A stretch of 48,261 nucleotides of DNA from Thecamonas trahens ATCC 50062 (Eukaryota > Apusozoa > Apusomonadida > Apusomonadidae). The stretch spans positions 325,843 to 374,103 of the forward strand of contig NW_013657669.1 of the NCBI RefSeq assembly GCF_000142905.1, given 5' to 3'. Within the stretch, counting starts at the first letter, position 1, and each line of letters starts with the position of its first letter. A program made the translations under genes and the position numbers. The notes beneath the pieces were generated by a model. The model had not been told where the DNA came from, did no database searches, and saw only the letters and a program-made list of their open reading frames with translations. Positions 9,911 to 18,081 of the stretch are shown in pieces.

Positions 9911-11041
9911 TCATGCGGTGTCCTGGCCAAAGCGAGCGTAGACGCGGGCCCAGAGGTTGATGTAGTAGTCGTCATCGAGGACGATGGAGAGCGGGTCGAC
10001 TCGGATCATGGTCTTGCGCAGTTGCGGCTCGACGGGAAGGACGTCGCCAGAGGCGGCGTCGACCGGGCAGACGATGTTGTCGACGGAGGCATCGTCTGCG
10101 TAGTTGATGTTGTCATCAAAGAAAGCTGTGGTGATGCCGGCACTGGCCGGCTCGATGACGACCGGAAAGAACTTGCCGCCGGACGGATGCCACTTGGCCG
10201 CCGACCACGCAGAGTAGTCGTCACGGAGGGCAAACGAACCGACAGGGCCGGGCATGAGCGCGAGGAGCGCGTCGAGAAAGGTACCGTCCAGCGCAAGCAT
10301 GGTTCGATCGGCGCTGACCGGCTCGCTCGTCTCCTCGCCTGAAAGATGACCGGCCTCGGAGATGACTCGCTTTTGGGTGCCGAGGACGCAGAGGCCGGCG
10401 CCGTGGCGGTGGAACGAGCCGACCTGGGTGGCTGGGTCGATCTTGTACGCCGGAAGCGAGACGCCCGGGAACCGCGGGTCGTTGCCGTCACAAAAGGCGT
10501 TGAACTGCGGGATGATCTCTGGCAGATCGGTGCCAAAGGTGCGGAAGACGAGCTTGATGTTGAAGGGGACAACGGCGGCGGCGCGCTTGGCCTCGAGGTC
10601 GACGAGGGCCTTGAGGAACGAGGTAACAATGAGATGCTCGCCGATGCCGTCGATGAGCTTCTGGGCGGTGGCGGCAAACTGGGCGCCCGGTGCGCCGTGG
10701 CGGGTAAAGGCCTTGACGTGCTTGCGGCGGACGTCTTTGGCGGCGACGTGGCCGGCTGCGGCGCGGGTTGCGGCGACCTCGGGATGGAAGGCACGGACCC
10801 AGTCAACGTAGCTCAGCTCGGCACCGTCGGTCTCTGTCGGGCGCTCAAAAACCAGCTCCGGATGAGCGAGCTCAAAGGCGGCCGAGTCGGCCTCTGTCCC
10901 TGGTACTGTCCTCCCCCACGCCTGCTCGGCAATGACGTCGTTGACCACGTCGTCGACGGTCTTGCCGCCGGCCGGGTCTGCCATCAGAATGGTCTTGTTC
11001 ACGTCCATGAACAGCACATACGTGTGTCCTTCCGCCGCCAT
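9911..11041 (-). CDS. HAD-superfamily-like protein with a DxN motif I
   Basis: 376 residues starting at the ATG at 11041. Motif I is at the N terminus as in HAD enzymes (LFMDVNKTILM, D13-V-N15-K-T17). A candidate motif II Thr lies in LVFRTFGTD (about T168), a candidate motif III Lys in SGGKFFPVVI (K290) and the acidic motif IV in TAFFDDNINYADD (D309, D310). HAD enzymes use the first Asp as nucleophile and usually the Asp two residues on as acid/base. Here that second Asp is Asn, so classical phosphatase activity may be reduced or changed. I recall uncharacterised protist and bacterial proteins with this DVNKT motif but cannot name the family. Substrate unknown. No signal peptide or membrane segment is seen. 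Confidence 0.65.
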   Translation of the reverse strand: MAAEGHTYVLFMDVNKTILMADPAGGKTVDDVVNDVIAEQAWGRTVPGTEADSAAFELAHPELVFERPTETDGAELSYVDWVRAFHPEVAATRAAAGHVAAKDVRRKHVKAFTRHGAPGAQFAATAQKLIDGIGEHLIVTSFLKALVDLEAKRAAAVVPFNIKLVFRTFGTDLPEIIPQFNAFCDGNDPRFPGVSLPAYKIDPATQVGSFHRHGAGLCVLGTQKRVISEAGHLSGEETSEPVSADRTMLALDGTFLDALLALMPGPVGSFALRDDYSAWSAAKWHPSGGKFFPVVIEPASAGITTAFFDDNINYADDASVDNIVCPVDAASGDVLPVEPQLRKTMIRVDPLSIVLDDDYYINLWARVYARFGQDTA

Positions 11042-11172
11042 GGGTGTTGTCTGTGGAGTCGAGTCTGTGTGTGCGGATGAGGGTTGGGAGAGGGAAAGCC
11101 CTTACTCGGTCTCTGCCCGCATCCGCACCGCCATCGGTCTCTGCCCGCACCCGCACAGCACACACACACACA

Positions 11173-11203
<31 letters not shown>

Positions 11204-11341
11204 CACCACATATCAGGTGTCCGATCGCACCAGATCAAGTGGCCGATCACACACCACGCCAGACCCTCTCCTCCTCCCTCCCCCCCCACCCCCTCCCGTG
11301 CGCCAAATCATTTTCTCCACTTACACCTCACTCTCAGCATC
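11042..11341. other. Divergent promoter region with (CA)n microsatellite
   Basis: About 300 bases between the HAD-like gene (-) and the PA28-gamma gene (+). It contains a (CA)n run at about 11157-11202 and C-rich stretches near 11280-11295. No coding sequence is supported. Confidence 0.7.
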
Positions 11342-12478
11342 ATGTCGTCGTCGGTCTCGTCGGCGTCGCAGCTGCAAGTGGCCGACCCGGCACTGACTGC
11401 CACCATCGAGGGCCTCAAGACAGATACCAAGGACGATGCACTGCGCCTTGTCTACAAGGTCATGCCGCAGAAGATTGTGTACCTCTCAAACATCTTCCAG
11501 GTGCGCCCCACCCCCATCTCTGCCCCCCCCCCCTCGCCATGCCCTGCTCCCCCCATCCCCGGTCCATCTCCCATCCTTCCACCCCCTCACACTCACCCGG
11601 CACACACACACACACACACCCTCTACACGCAGAACCCGGCATTCAACCTCACGCTAGAGTGCATCAAGAACTTTGCCCTGCCTGAAGCTCTGCAGCCGTC
11701 GGGCGTCGAGCCCGAGCACGAGCCAGCAGCCAGCGGACCGGCTTTGGCACGATCCGAGCTGCCGCCGCTCAACGCGGTCCCGGGCATCGCCGCTGATGTC
11801 GTCGGCATGGAGACCGAGGAGTCGACGAGCGGCGCTGCGGCCGGCGGAGGCGAGGATGCGGGAAAGAAGACTGATGAGAACGGCAAGCCTGCCCTCAAGG
11901 TCGAGCTCGGGGCCAATGCAGGACTCACCGCGTCGGCGACCGGCACGCCGTCGAAGAAGCGCAAGCGCGCCGACGACGACGACGTCGCCTCGGGATCGGT
12001 TGCCGCTGTCGCCGAGTACCCGCGCACACTCCCGGTGCCGTCGAACGCCGGCCTCAAGACCATCCTCGCCATCATCAAGAAGGAGCTGCTCGAGCTCATC
12101 TACACCTGCAACACCATCAAGGTCTGGGTCCAGCTCAACATTCCGCGCATCGAGGACGGCAACAACTTTGGCGTCTCGGTCCAGGAGGAGATTGTCTCGG
12201 AGCTCTCGCGCGCCGAGGAGTCGGGCCTCAACGTTCTCGAGTCCATCACAAAGTACTTTCTCATGCGCGCTCGCGTCGTCGCAAAGATGCTCAAGTGGCG
12301 CCAGGTCGAAGATTATGCCCAGGCCATCCGCGAGCTCGACGAGAAGGAGTTTATCACCATGAAGCTCTGCGGCCTCGACCTCCGCAACAACTACCACATC
12401 CTCTATGACCTCATCACCAAGAACATGGAGAAGCTCGCCAAGCCGCGTGATGAGTCTGGAATGGTCACCATGTACTGA
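11342..12478 (+). CDS. PSME3: Proteasome activator PA28-gamma (REG-gamma), two exons
   Basis: This protein is homologous to the 11S activator that caps the 20S proteasome as a heptamer and stimulates ubiquitin-independent peptide degradation; PA28-gamma is nuclear. Exon 1 is 11342-11500 (53 codons, containing VYKVMPQKIVYLSNIF) and exon 2 is 11633-12478; joined they give 334 residues. The activation-loop region is nearly identical to family members (NIPRIEDGNNFGVSVQEE), as are VEDYAQAIRELDEKEF and the C-terminal block ending in a penultimate Met and final Tyr (MVTMY). A basic PSKKRKR cluster supports nuclear import and lies in the homologue-specific insert. That insert is much longer (~100 extra residues) than in the usual ~254-residue proteins. 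The gene converges on the zinc-ribbon gene, with 41 bases between stops. Confidence 0.92.
   Translation: MSSSVSSASQLQVADPALTATIEGLKTDTKDDALRLVYKVMPQKIVYLSNIFQVRPTPISAPPPSPCPAPPIPGPSPILPPPHTHPAHTHTHTLYTQNPAFNLTLECIKNFALPEALQPSGVEPEHEPAASGPALARSELPPLNAVPGIAADVVGMETEESTSGAAAGGGEDAGKKTDENGKPALKVELGANAGLTASATGTPSKKRKRADDDDVASGSVAAVAEYPRTLPVPSNAGLKTILAIIKKELLELIYTCNTIKVWVQLNIPRIEDGNNFGVSVQEEIVSELSRAEESGLNVLESITKYFLMRARVVAKMLKWRQVEDYAQAIRELDEKEFITMKLCGLDLRNNYHILYDLITKNMEKLAKPRDESGMVTMY
11501..11632 (+). other. Intron of the PA28-gamma gene
   Basis: 132 bases, CAG/GTGCGC donor and ACACGCAG/AAC acceptor. It contains C-rich runs and a (CA)n tract (about 11600-11618). Its length is a multiple of three and it has no in-frame stop, so retention would add 44 residues without breaking the frame. 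Removal joins the conserved VYLSNIFQ to NPAFNLTLE. Confidence 0.85.
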
Positions 12479-12519
12479 CAAGCCTGCCACCATCCTCCGC
12501 CGCTGCCGCGCATCGGTTC

Positions 12520-13557
12520 CTATTCCCCTCGAGTAACAACCCACCGCCCCACCGCCAGCCACAGCGCTGTCACCGTCGCTGCCACGCTCCCGTTCTCGGC
12601 TGCCGTGCCGTCGCCCACGGCGCGCGCCACCTCGCAAGCGACCACCGCCATCACCCGCGCCAACGCCGCGCCCACGCCCGATGTTCTGCTCTCGCACCCA
12701 CGCGCCATCCACCCCATCGCCGCCTCGGCTCCTGGCTCCCAAGCCCTGCAGCCTCCGCTGCAAGCCACCACCTCTCGATACGCCGCCTGGGCGCCCGCCG
12801 CCGCCGCCACCTCGCCCGCCCCCTGCCGCGCATCGCCATCGTCGCCGGCTCTCTCGACAAGCCACCGCAGATCCGCCAGCGCGCCAGCCACTGCGTCGTG
12901 CCCGCCGCCCTCGCCTACGGCATTCAGTGCTGTAAGGACAGCCACGTCGGCGAGGGTCAGCTCGCTCGCGCTCCCTCGATCCGCATGCCGCTCCCATCCT
13001 GGCACCCCAGCGTCGGCCAGCGCCTCACCGGCGTCGTCCGCCGCTGCCGCGTGCGCGCGCAGAGCCGACAGACTCCGCGCCGACATCAGCGCCCGCCGCC
13101 GCTTCCTGCCCCCACCCGCCTCGCTCCGCCCGGCCGATCCACTGTGCCGCCGCCTTTTCTTGTCTGCGTGCCGGCCGTCTGCCGCCCTCCCGCCGGCCGC
13201 CGCCTCTTCGCCGCCATACGTCCCGGCCGCTACCCTCCGCTGCAGCGCACGCACCGCCCGCGGCGCCACCAGTCCGACTGGCGGCCCGGCACCGGCGGCA
13301 TACCGGCTCGTCCACACCCCTGGCGCCGCCTCCCACGTCACGTGCGGAAAGGCACAGCGGGTGCACCGCGGGCCCGTCGCTTCCATCGCCACCAGCAGCG
13401 AGCACGCCGGACACGGCCAGACTCTTCGGGTGCACTCGGGGCACACCAGCCGGAGCCACAGTCCCGGCGGCGTCGCCTCGTCGTCGCCCTCGTCCACAGC
13501 CTCCTCCCGCAAAGGTACCGACGGCACCGCTCCGCACACTGTGCACTCGGCGTTCAT
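12520..13557 (-). CDS. Hypothetical protein with two N-terminal zinc-ribbon-like Cys pairs
   Basis: 345 residues, not assigned to a known family. The first 70 residues contain four CxxC pairs (C5/C8, C39/C42, C49/C52, C65/C68; for example WPCPACSLLV and RCTRCAF), enough ligands for two zinc sites. Residues about 115-155 hold basic stretches (DKKRRRHSG, GGRKRRRA), possible nuclear localisation signals. The rest is Ala/Gly-rich and predicted helical, with a hydrophobic C-terminal segment (GSVAATVTALWLAVGRWVV). It follows the Cys-rich membrane-protein gene on the same strand, about 90 bases downstream. Codon bias supports it as a real gene. Function unknown; a nucleic-acid or ubiquitin-related zinc protein is only a guess. 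Confidence 0.6.
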   Translation of the reverse strand: MNAECTVCGAVPSVPLREEAVDEGDDEATPPGLWLRLVCPECTRRVWPCPACSLLVAMEATGPRCTRCAFPHVTWEAAPGVWTSRYAAGAGPPVGLVAPRAVRALQRRVAAGTYGGEEAAAGGRAADGRHADKKRRRHSGSAGRSEAGGGRKRRRALMSARSLSALRAHAAAADDAGEALADAGVPGWERHADRGSASELTLADVAVLTALNAVGEGGGHDAVAGALADLRWLVERAGDDGDARQGAGEVAAAAGAQAAYREVVACSGGCRAWEPGAEAAMGWMARGCESRTSGVGAALARVMAVVACEVARAVGDGTAAENGSVAATVTALWLAVGRWVVTRGE

Positions 13558-13647
13558 AAGAGCGCTATGCGTCCCGCTAGAGACAACGTCGAGGCTTCAA
13601 CAAACCACGACCTTTTCGGGCCGTCGTGCAGGGGGCAATTTCATTGA

Positions 13648-15543
13648 TCAGTCACCCTGCGTCGCGGCTTCCCCCCCGAGGCCGCGCTTGTGCAGCCGCT
13701 TAGCTTGCAGAGCCTGAACAGTATTGGCGGCGACAACAAGCGTTCGCTGGTCGTCCTCGTCGAGCCGATCGAAGAGGCGATACACCCGCGAGACGACCAA
13801 GGCCTTGAGCGCCGCCCGGTCGGACGACTTGAACTTGAACGGAATGTGGTAGCGCGAGAACTTGCGGAGGTAAAAGTACGAGGCCTCGCCCGCCTTGACC
13901 GCCAGCGCAAGAAGGACAACGGCCATGATGCCAGCTACAGCGAGCGCAATGCGCCACACCGCGTCGGCATCGGCGCCATCGCCCAATGCTACCAGCGAGA
14001 GGCCGAACAGATGGGCAACAAAGGTGGCGATGAGACACGCGATGTGGTACGCATTGAGCTCCGGCCGCAGATACGGCATGAAGAACGCTTCCGCAAGCAG
14101 GACGGCAAACCGGACCATGAGTGAGGCGACCACAACGAGGACCGGCGTGTACGTGGTGCATGCCAGACCGGCGAGCACCGCCCGGAAGCTCGCCTTGATC
14201 GCCACCCACCCGTACATGCTCGGCCGGAACGAGACGTACAACGCACCATACTTGAGTGCCATGTCGCGGTCGTGCCGCGCATGCCCGACGTGCAAAAGTA
14301 GCGCCGCGAGGCCGGCCGGCGCAACCACCGCTCCCAGCGCCGACGCCGCAGCCGCCACAGGCATCGCCAGCCACCACGCCCGGTCGTAGCAAGGAATATG
14401 AGCCGCAAAGATGAGGCGCGTCCCGGCCGCGCCATGGCCTTCGCATGCAAACAGCGAGACAGCCTTGAAAAGAAACAGCGGATGGACAACCAACAGCATG
14501 TACACAACTGCGTTCGTTGCGTGCGCGGCACGGTCCGAACGCGCGCCGCCGCCCATCGTGCTCCGCCTGTTCCCGCTGCCCCCGCCCCCGTTTGAAAACA
14601 TCCTTGCAACCATCGACCGCCCGCTTCCGCTCCCCTCGCTCCGTCCGCACACCGCCACAGCGCTCACATACGCCGTGCTCACTACCGCCACCACAAGCAC
14701 TGGCCCGAGGAGCGAGACGCCCCACAGCTGGTAGAAAGTCAGGCCCGGAAAGACACATTCGAGTGCAAGCAGATCGGCGTTGACCAGCGAGACCGACGCC
14801 CACTTGAGCGCCGTACCCACCACCCGCGGCCACACCACCGGCAGCAGATAAACCAGCCCGATGTCCTGGAGAAAGGCCATCACTAGTGGGAGCCACCCGC
14901 GGAGAACGCCCACGGGCACCGTAAGTGTCACCGCGCCCATCACCGCCACGTACCCACCCAGCACAGCTGCCATCCGCAGTATCGGCGCCGCAGAGCACTC
15001 GTGACACTCCCAGTGGATGCGATAGTACCCGCGAGCGCACGCACCACACAGCTCGCCGGTGTGGCCCGCGTCGCACCCCGAAGGCCCGCCGCACGCCGAT
15101 CGCGCCGCGCAAGGCGCAAACCGCGTGCCTGCCGCGTCTAGCCGGTACCATCCGGGCGCTGCAGGGAGCGGCGGCTCAGTGCCGCGCGCACACAGCGCTC
15201 CGGGCGGACACGGCTCGCAGCTGAAGACGCTCCCGTCGCCGGCCGGCGCTACAAACGCGAATCCGCTCGCGCATCGACAGAGCGACACATTCCACGCTCC
15301 CGGCAGCGACCACGTCGAGCCGGGTGCGCTTGTTCCCGATGCCTCTGCCTCGCACTCGCGGCAGCTCGCGCTCTCGCCGCCGCTCGAGTATGTCCCGGCC
15401 GGGCAGACCGCACAGAACGTCGTTCCGCCACTTCCGCTCGACGGTGCATGGCCGGGTGGGCAGTAGAGGCCTGCGACCCCGTCTGCGCACACCAGCACCA
15501 CGCCCGCCAGAGCCAGCCACAGCACCACAGCCGCAACGCCCAT
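13648..15543 (-). CDS. Secreted-N-terminus multipass membrane protein with ephrin-receptor-like Cys-rich (GCC2/GCC3) repeats
   Basis: From the ATG at 15543 (MGVAAVVLWLALAGVVLVCA, a clear signal peptide) the product is 631 residues. Residues about 25-180 form a Cys-rich ectodomain of ephrin-receptor/GCC2-GCC3 type (CPPGHAPSSGSGGTTFCAVC, CPAGTYSSGGESASCRECEA, CEPCPPGALCARG), ending in an EGF-like CGACARGYYRIHWECHECSA. About eight to ten membrane helices follow, starting at ILRMAAVLGGYVAVMGAVTL, with a Gly/Ser-rich loop near the middle and a cytoplasmic helical tail (RVYRLFDRLDEDDQRTLV). Proteins of this layout are common in heterotrophic protists and are usually unannotated. A surface sensor or channel is plausible but unproven. 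The open frame extends to 15585 only through a non-ATG codon. Confidence 0.75.
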   Translation of the reverse strand: MGVAAVVLWLALAGVVLVCADGVAGLYCPPGHAPSSGSGGTTFCAVCPAGTYSSGGESASCRECEAEASGTSAPGSTWSLPGAWNVSLCRCASGFAFVAPAGDGSVFSCEPCPPGALCARGTEPPLPAAPGWYRLDAAGTRFAPCAARSACGGPSGCDAGHTGELCGACARGYYRIHWECHECSAAPILRMAAVLGGYVAVMGAVTLTVPVGVLRGWLPLVMAFLQDIGLVYLLPVVWPRVVGTALKWASVSLVNADLLALECVFPGLTFYQLWGVSLLGPVLVVAVVSTAYVSAVAVCGRSEGSGSGRSMVARMFSNGGGGSGNRRSTMGGGARSDRAAHATNAVVYMLLVVHPLFLFKAVSLFACEGHGAAGTRLIFAAHIPCYDRAWWLAMPVAAAASALGAVVAPAGLAALLLHVGHARHDRDMALKYGALYVSFRPSMYGWVAIKASFRAVLAGLACTTYTPVLVVVASLMVRFAVLLAEAFFMPYLRPELNAYHIACLIATFVAHLFGLSLVALGDGADADAVWRIALAVAGIMAVVLLALAVKAGEASYFYLRKFSRYHIPFKFKSSDRAALKALVVSRVYRLFDRLDEDDQRTLVVAANTVQALQAKRLHKRGLGGEAATQGD

Positions 15544-16134
15544 CCGCCCCCGTCTTCTTGCGCCGCAAGTGAGTGAGGTGATCACAGCCTCAAGTCAGTG
15601 GCGGCATTGCCGGCTTGAGTTGGCCAGCAGGCGGAAGACGACAAAAAAAAGTGCGGTCCGCGCTCCTCCTCAATTCGAAACCAGACACCCCCGCATACCG
15701 CCTCCATGAGCACGCCGCACCCATCTCTGAACCACAGCCGCGAGCTACAACGCGGAAACGCAGCTAGCAGCGCCTGCACAGCGGATACCGAGGGTATAAC
15801 CACGAGCAAAAGAAGGGGGGCCTCGAGGGCCCCTAGAAATTATGTTTGTGGAGCTGATAGCACGTTCACCTTGGACATCAGAGAGAAAAGTTATCCGATG
15901 TGTTGTTGTAGGCGACGCCAACTCCAACTCGATCCGTCGTTCGCAGTTGACTATAAACCATTCATCCGATTGCACGACCGAACGCGACATGCCGCGTCGT
16001 CGTGCAGGCTCGCACTCGCGCTCGCGCCACGTGGTGGCGACGTTGACGCACTCACCATCACCTCTCGTCTCGCCCAGACAAGACATTGACCGCTCCACCC
16101 GGCTTCTTCTCCGTATCTTTATAGAAAGCCTTTC
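15544..16134. other. Divergent intergenic region, no gene recognised
   Basis: About 590 relatively AT-rich bases between the Cys-rich membrane protein (-) and the KEN protein (+). It includes a GC-rich near-palindrome around 15815-15838 and the sequence tttatag about 18 bases before the ATG at 16135. No open frame has the local codon bias. Confidence 0.55.
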
Positions 16135-18021
16135 ATGTACCGCCTTCTGCGCCCCCAGGCCGCGGTAACGCTCGCATCGCTGCGGTCGGCATCGCTGACG
16201 TCGTCGGCACCTGCAGCGAGCGACGCGACATCTTCGGCGACGGCGTCGTCGCGAGCGACCGGCTCGGGCGGCTCGATGATGGGCGCGCTGTCGATGGCCG
16301 GCGTCTCGGCCGCACTCATGGCGGCTTCGGTGACTAACGTTGCGGCGACCGGGGCTGCTGTCGGGCCCGAGGCTCTCGACGATCCGGTCCTTGCCGCCGT
16401 CCTCCGCGATGCCGCTGGCCGCGACACTCGCGACGCCGGCTTTGCCGCCGAGCATGAGCTCGGCATCAGCGGCTCGCCGGCGCTCGACTTTGATTCGCTC
16501 ACTGGCTTTGCTGCCGATCACCTCTCTGCGCCGGGCCGCATCGACAGCGCGCCACAGACCAAGGCCGCGGCGCGGCAGCAGCGGCGACTGGCGGATGCCG
16601 TCGCCGCCGCTCTCGAGTCGCCGCCGGTTGCCTCGTCAGCGGTCTTTGGCCCCGGCTCGCCGACGGGTAGCTACCTGCGCGAGCATCTGGCGAACGCGGG
16701 CAAGCCGAGCGGGTCGTCATCGGGGCGGCTGGTCTTTGACGCCGCCTCACCGGTCCTCCTTCCCGCCGAGTCTCACACCGCGTTTGGCACGCTCTATGCC
16801 GGCGTCATGGACGGCGTCCTCCAGGTCTTTGTGCGGCGCATTCCGGCCGATGTCGCCGACATTGCCGCGCTCAAGGCCGAGGCCCGGTCCCTGGCCGCGC
16901 ACGACGCCGAAGGTTGCTGGCTCTCTTTCCGCGGCATCGAGCGCGACGCCCACTATGTGTACGTCGTCTACTCCGGGCCGGCGGTCCTGCTGCGGGCGGC
17001 GCTTGTTGAGGCGGCGGGTGGGAGCGGGCCGCTGGCGACGCTCGGCGCACGGCTGGCGTTCTGCGCCTCGCTCCTCCGTGCCATCGGCCCGGCGCCAGAC
17101 CTGGCCCACATTGCGCCGCACACTGTGATGGTGAACAGCGACGGGCTTGCGGTGCTGACCGGCTTTGACCCCGCTACATGCGCCCATGCGGGCGGCTCTG
17201 ATGGCCATGGCCCGTTCTCGTCGCTCGCGGCCCTGGTGTTCTACATTGTGACGGCTGGCTCGCGGCTCGGCGCCGGTGCGCGACTGGCCTCGGTCCGGGC
17301 CATGTGCCCTGTTGCTGGACCTCAGGCTGCGCACCTGGTGCGGGCGCTAGTCGACGGTATGGCGCCGCTCGACAGCCGCGATCCCGCGAGCGTGCTACAG
17401 CATCCTGCGTTTCTGGCGGCCGAGGCGCAGATGGCGCTCGTTGCCGCGCTCACCTCGCGAGTCCGCGCCGCGCGCACCCTCGCGGCCGGGCCACCGTCTC
17501 GGTTTGCAGCTGCTGAAGCTGCGTTCCTGGCCTCGGTCGAGTCAGCGCTTGCACCCCTGGCCGACTCTGAGCTTGCGGCTTTTCTCGCGTCGCCACAGGG
17601 ATGGAAGGGCGCGTTTGACGAGGCAATTGTGGCGCATCTCGGTGCTTTCCGTGCGTATGATAGCGGCTCTGTCCTCGATCTTGTCTTTTTTGTCCGCAAC
17701 TTTGAGGCGCACGCCTCCGAGTTTCCCGACGAGGTGCTTCGCCTTCTTGCCGACACCGCCGACACTGCCGACGCTGCGGGCGGCGACGTAGAGGAAGCAT
17801 GCTACAGGCTCCGGATCGAGGCGCCGCGGCGGCGTGCGGCGGTGGCCAACTTTGTTGTGGCACGCGTGCCATCGCTTGCGTGCTCGGTCTTTGCTGCGCT
17901 GCAGGCCGGCGCTGCAGCGCCTTCGCCTGCACCCGCGGCTGCAGCGCCTGCTCCGGTGGCACAAACGTCGTGGACGACGGTGGTGGCGCGTGGCCGGCGG
18001 CGCGACGGCATGTGCGAATAA
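16135..18021 (+). CDS. Pseudokinase plus KEN ribonuclease domain protein (IRE1/RNase L-type)
   Basis: 628 residues. The C-terminal part (about 423-590) matches the KEN endoribonuclease domain of IRE1 and RNase L: it opens with HPAFLAAEAQMALV, like the HPFFW..E.QL.F motif, and contains FRAYDSGSVLDLVFFVRN. Aligned to human IRE1, the catalytic set is conserved: Tyr508, Arg521, Asn522 and His526. Upstream (about 200-420) is a kinase-like fold without kinase chemistry: HRDLKP is replaced by AHIAPHTVMVN (324-334) and DFG by GFDPA, so it is a pseudokinase. No ER-lumenal sensor or ankyrin repeats are present. The N terminus (MYRLLRPQAAVTLASLRSAS) is basic and acid-free like a mitochondrial presequence, then comes a hydrophobic segment (about 47-75). 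RNA cleavage on dimerisation is inferred from the family. The TAA stop lies inside an AATAAA hexamer (18017-18022). Confidence 0.78.
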   Translation: MYRLLRPQAAVTLASLRSASLTSSAPAASDATSSATASSRATGSGGSMMGALSMAGVSAALMAASVTNVAATGAAVGPEALDDPVLAAVLRDAAGRDTRDAGFAAEHELGISGSPALDFDSLTGFAADHLSAPGRIDSAPQTKAAARQQRRLADAVAAALESPPVASSAVFGPGSPTGSYLREHLANAGKPSGSSSGRLVFDAASPVLLPAESHTAFGTLYAGVMDGVLQVFVRRIPADVADIAALKAEARSLAAHDAEGCWLSFRGIERDAHYVYVVYSGPAVLLRAALVEAAGGSGPLATLGARLAFCASLLRAIGPAPDLAHIAPHTVMVNSDGLAVLTGFDPATCAHAGGSDGHGPFSSLAALVFYIVTAGSRLGAGARLASVRAMCPVAGPQAAHLVRALVDGMAPLDSRDPASVLQHPAFLAAEAQMALVAALTSRVRAARTLAAGPPSRFAAAEAAFLASVESALAPLADSELAAFLASPQGWKGAFDEAIVAHLGAFRAYDSGSVLDLVFFVRNFEAHASEFPDEVLRLLADTADTADAAGGDVEEACYRLRIEAPRRRAAVANFVVARVPSLACSVFAALQAGAAAPSPAPAAAAPAPVAQTSWTTVVARGRRRDGMCE

Positions 18022-18081
18022 AGTGAGTATTTGAGAGCATGACGTGGAATGGGGCCGTTTTACTTGCTTTGCGCTGCGTGC

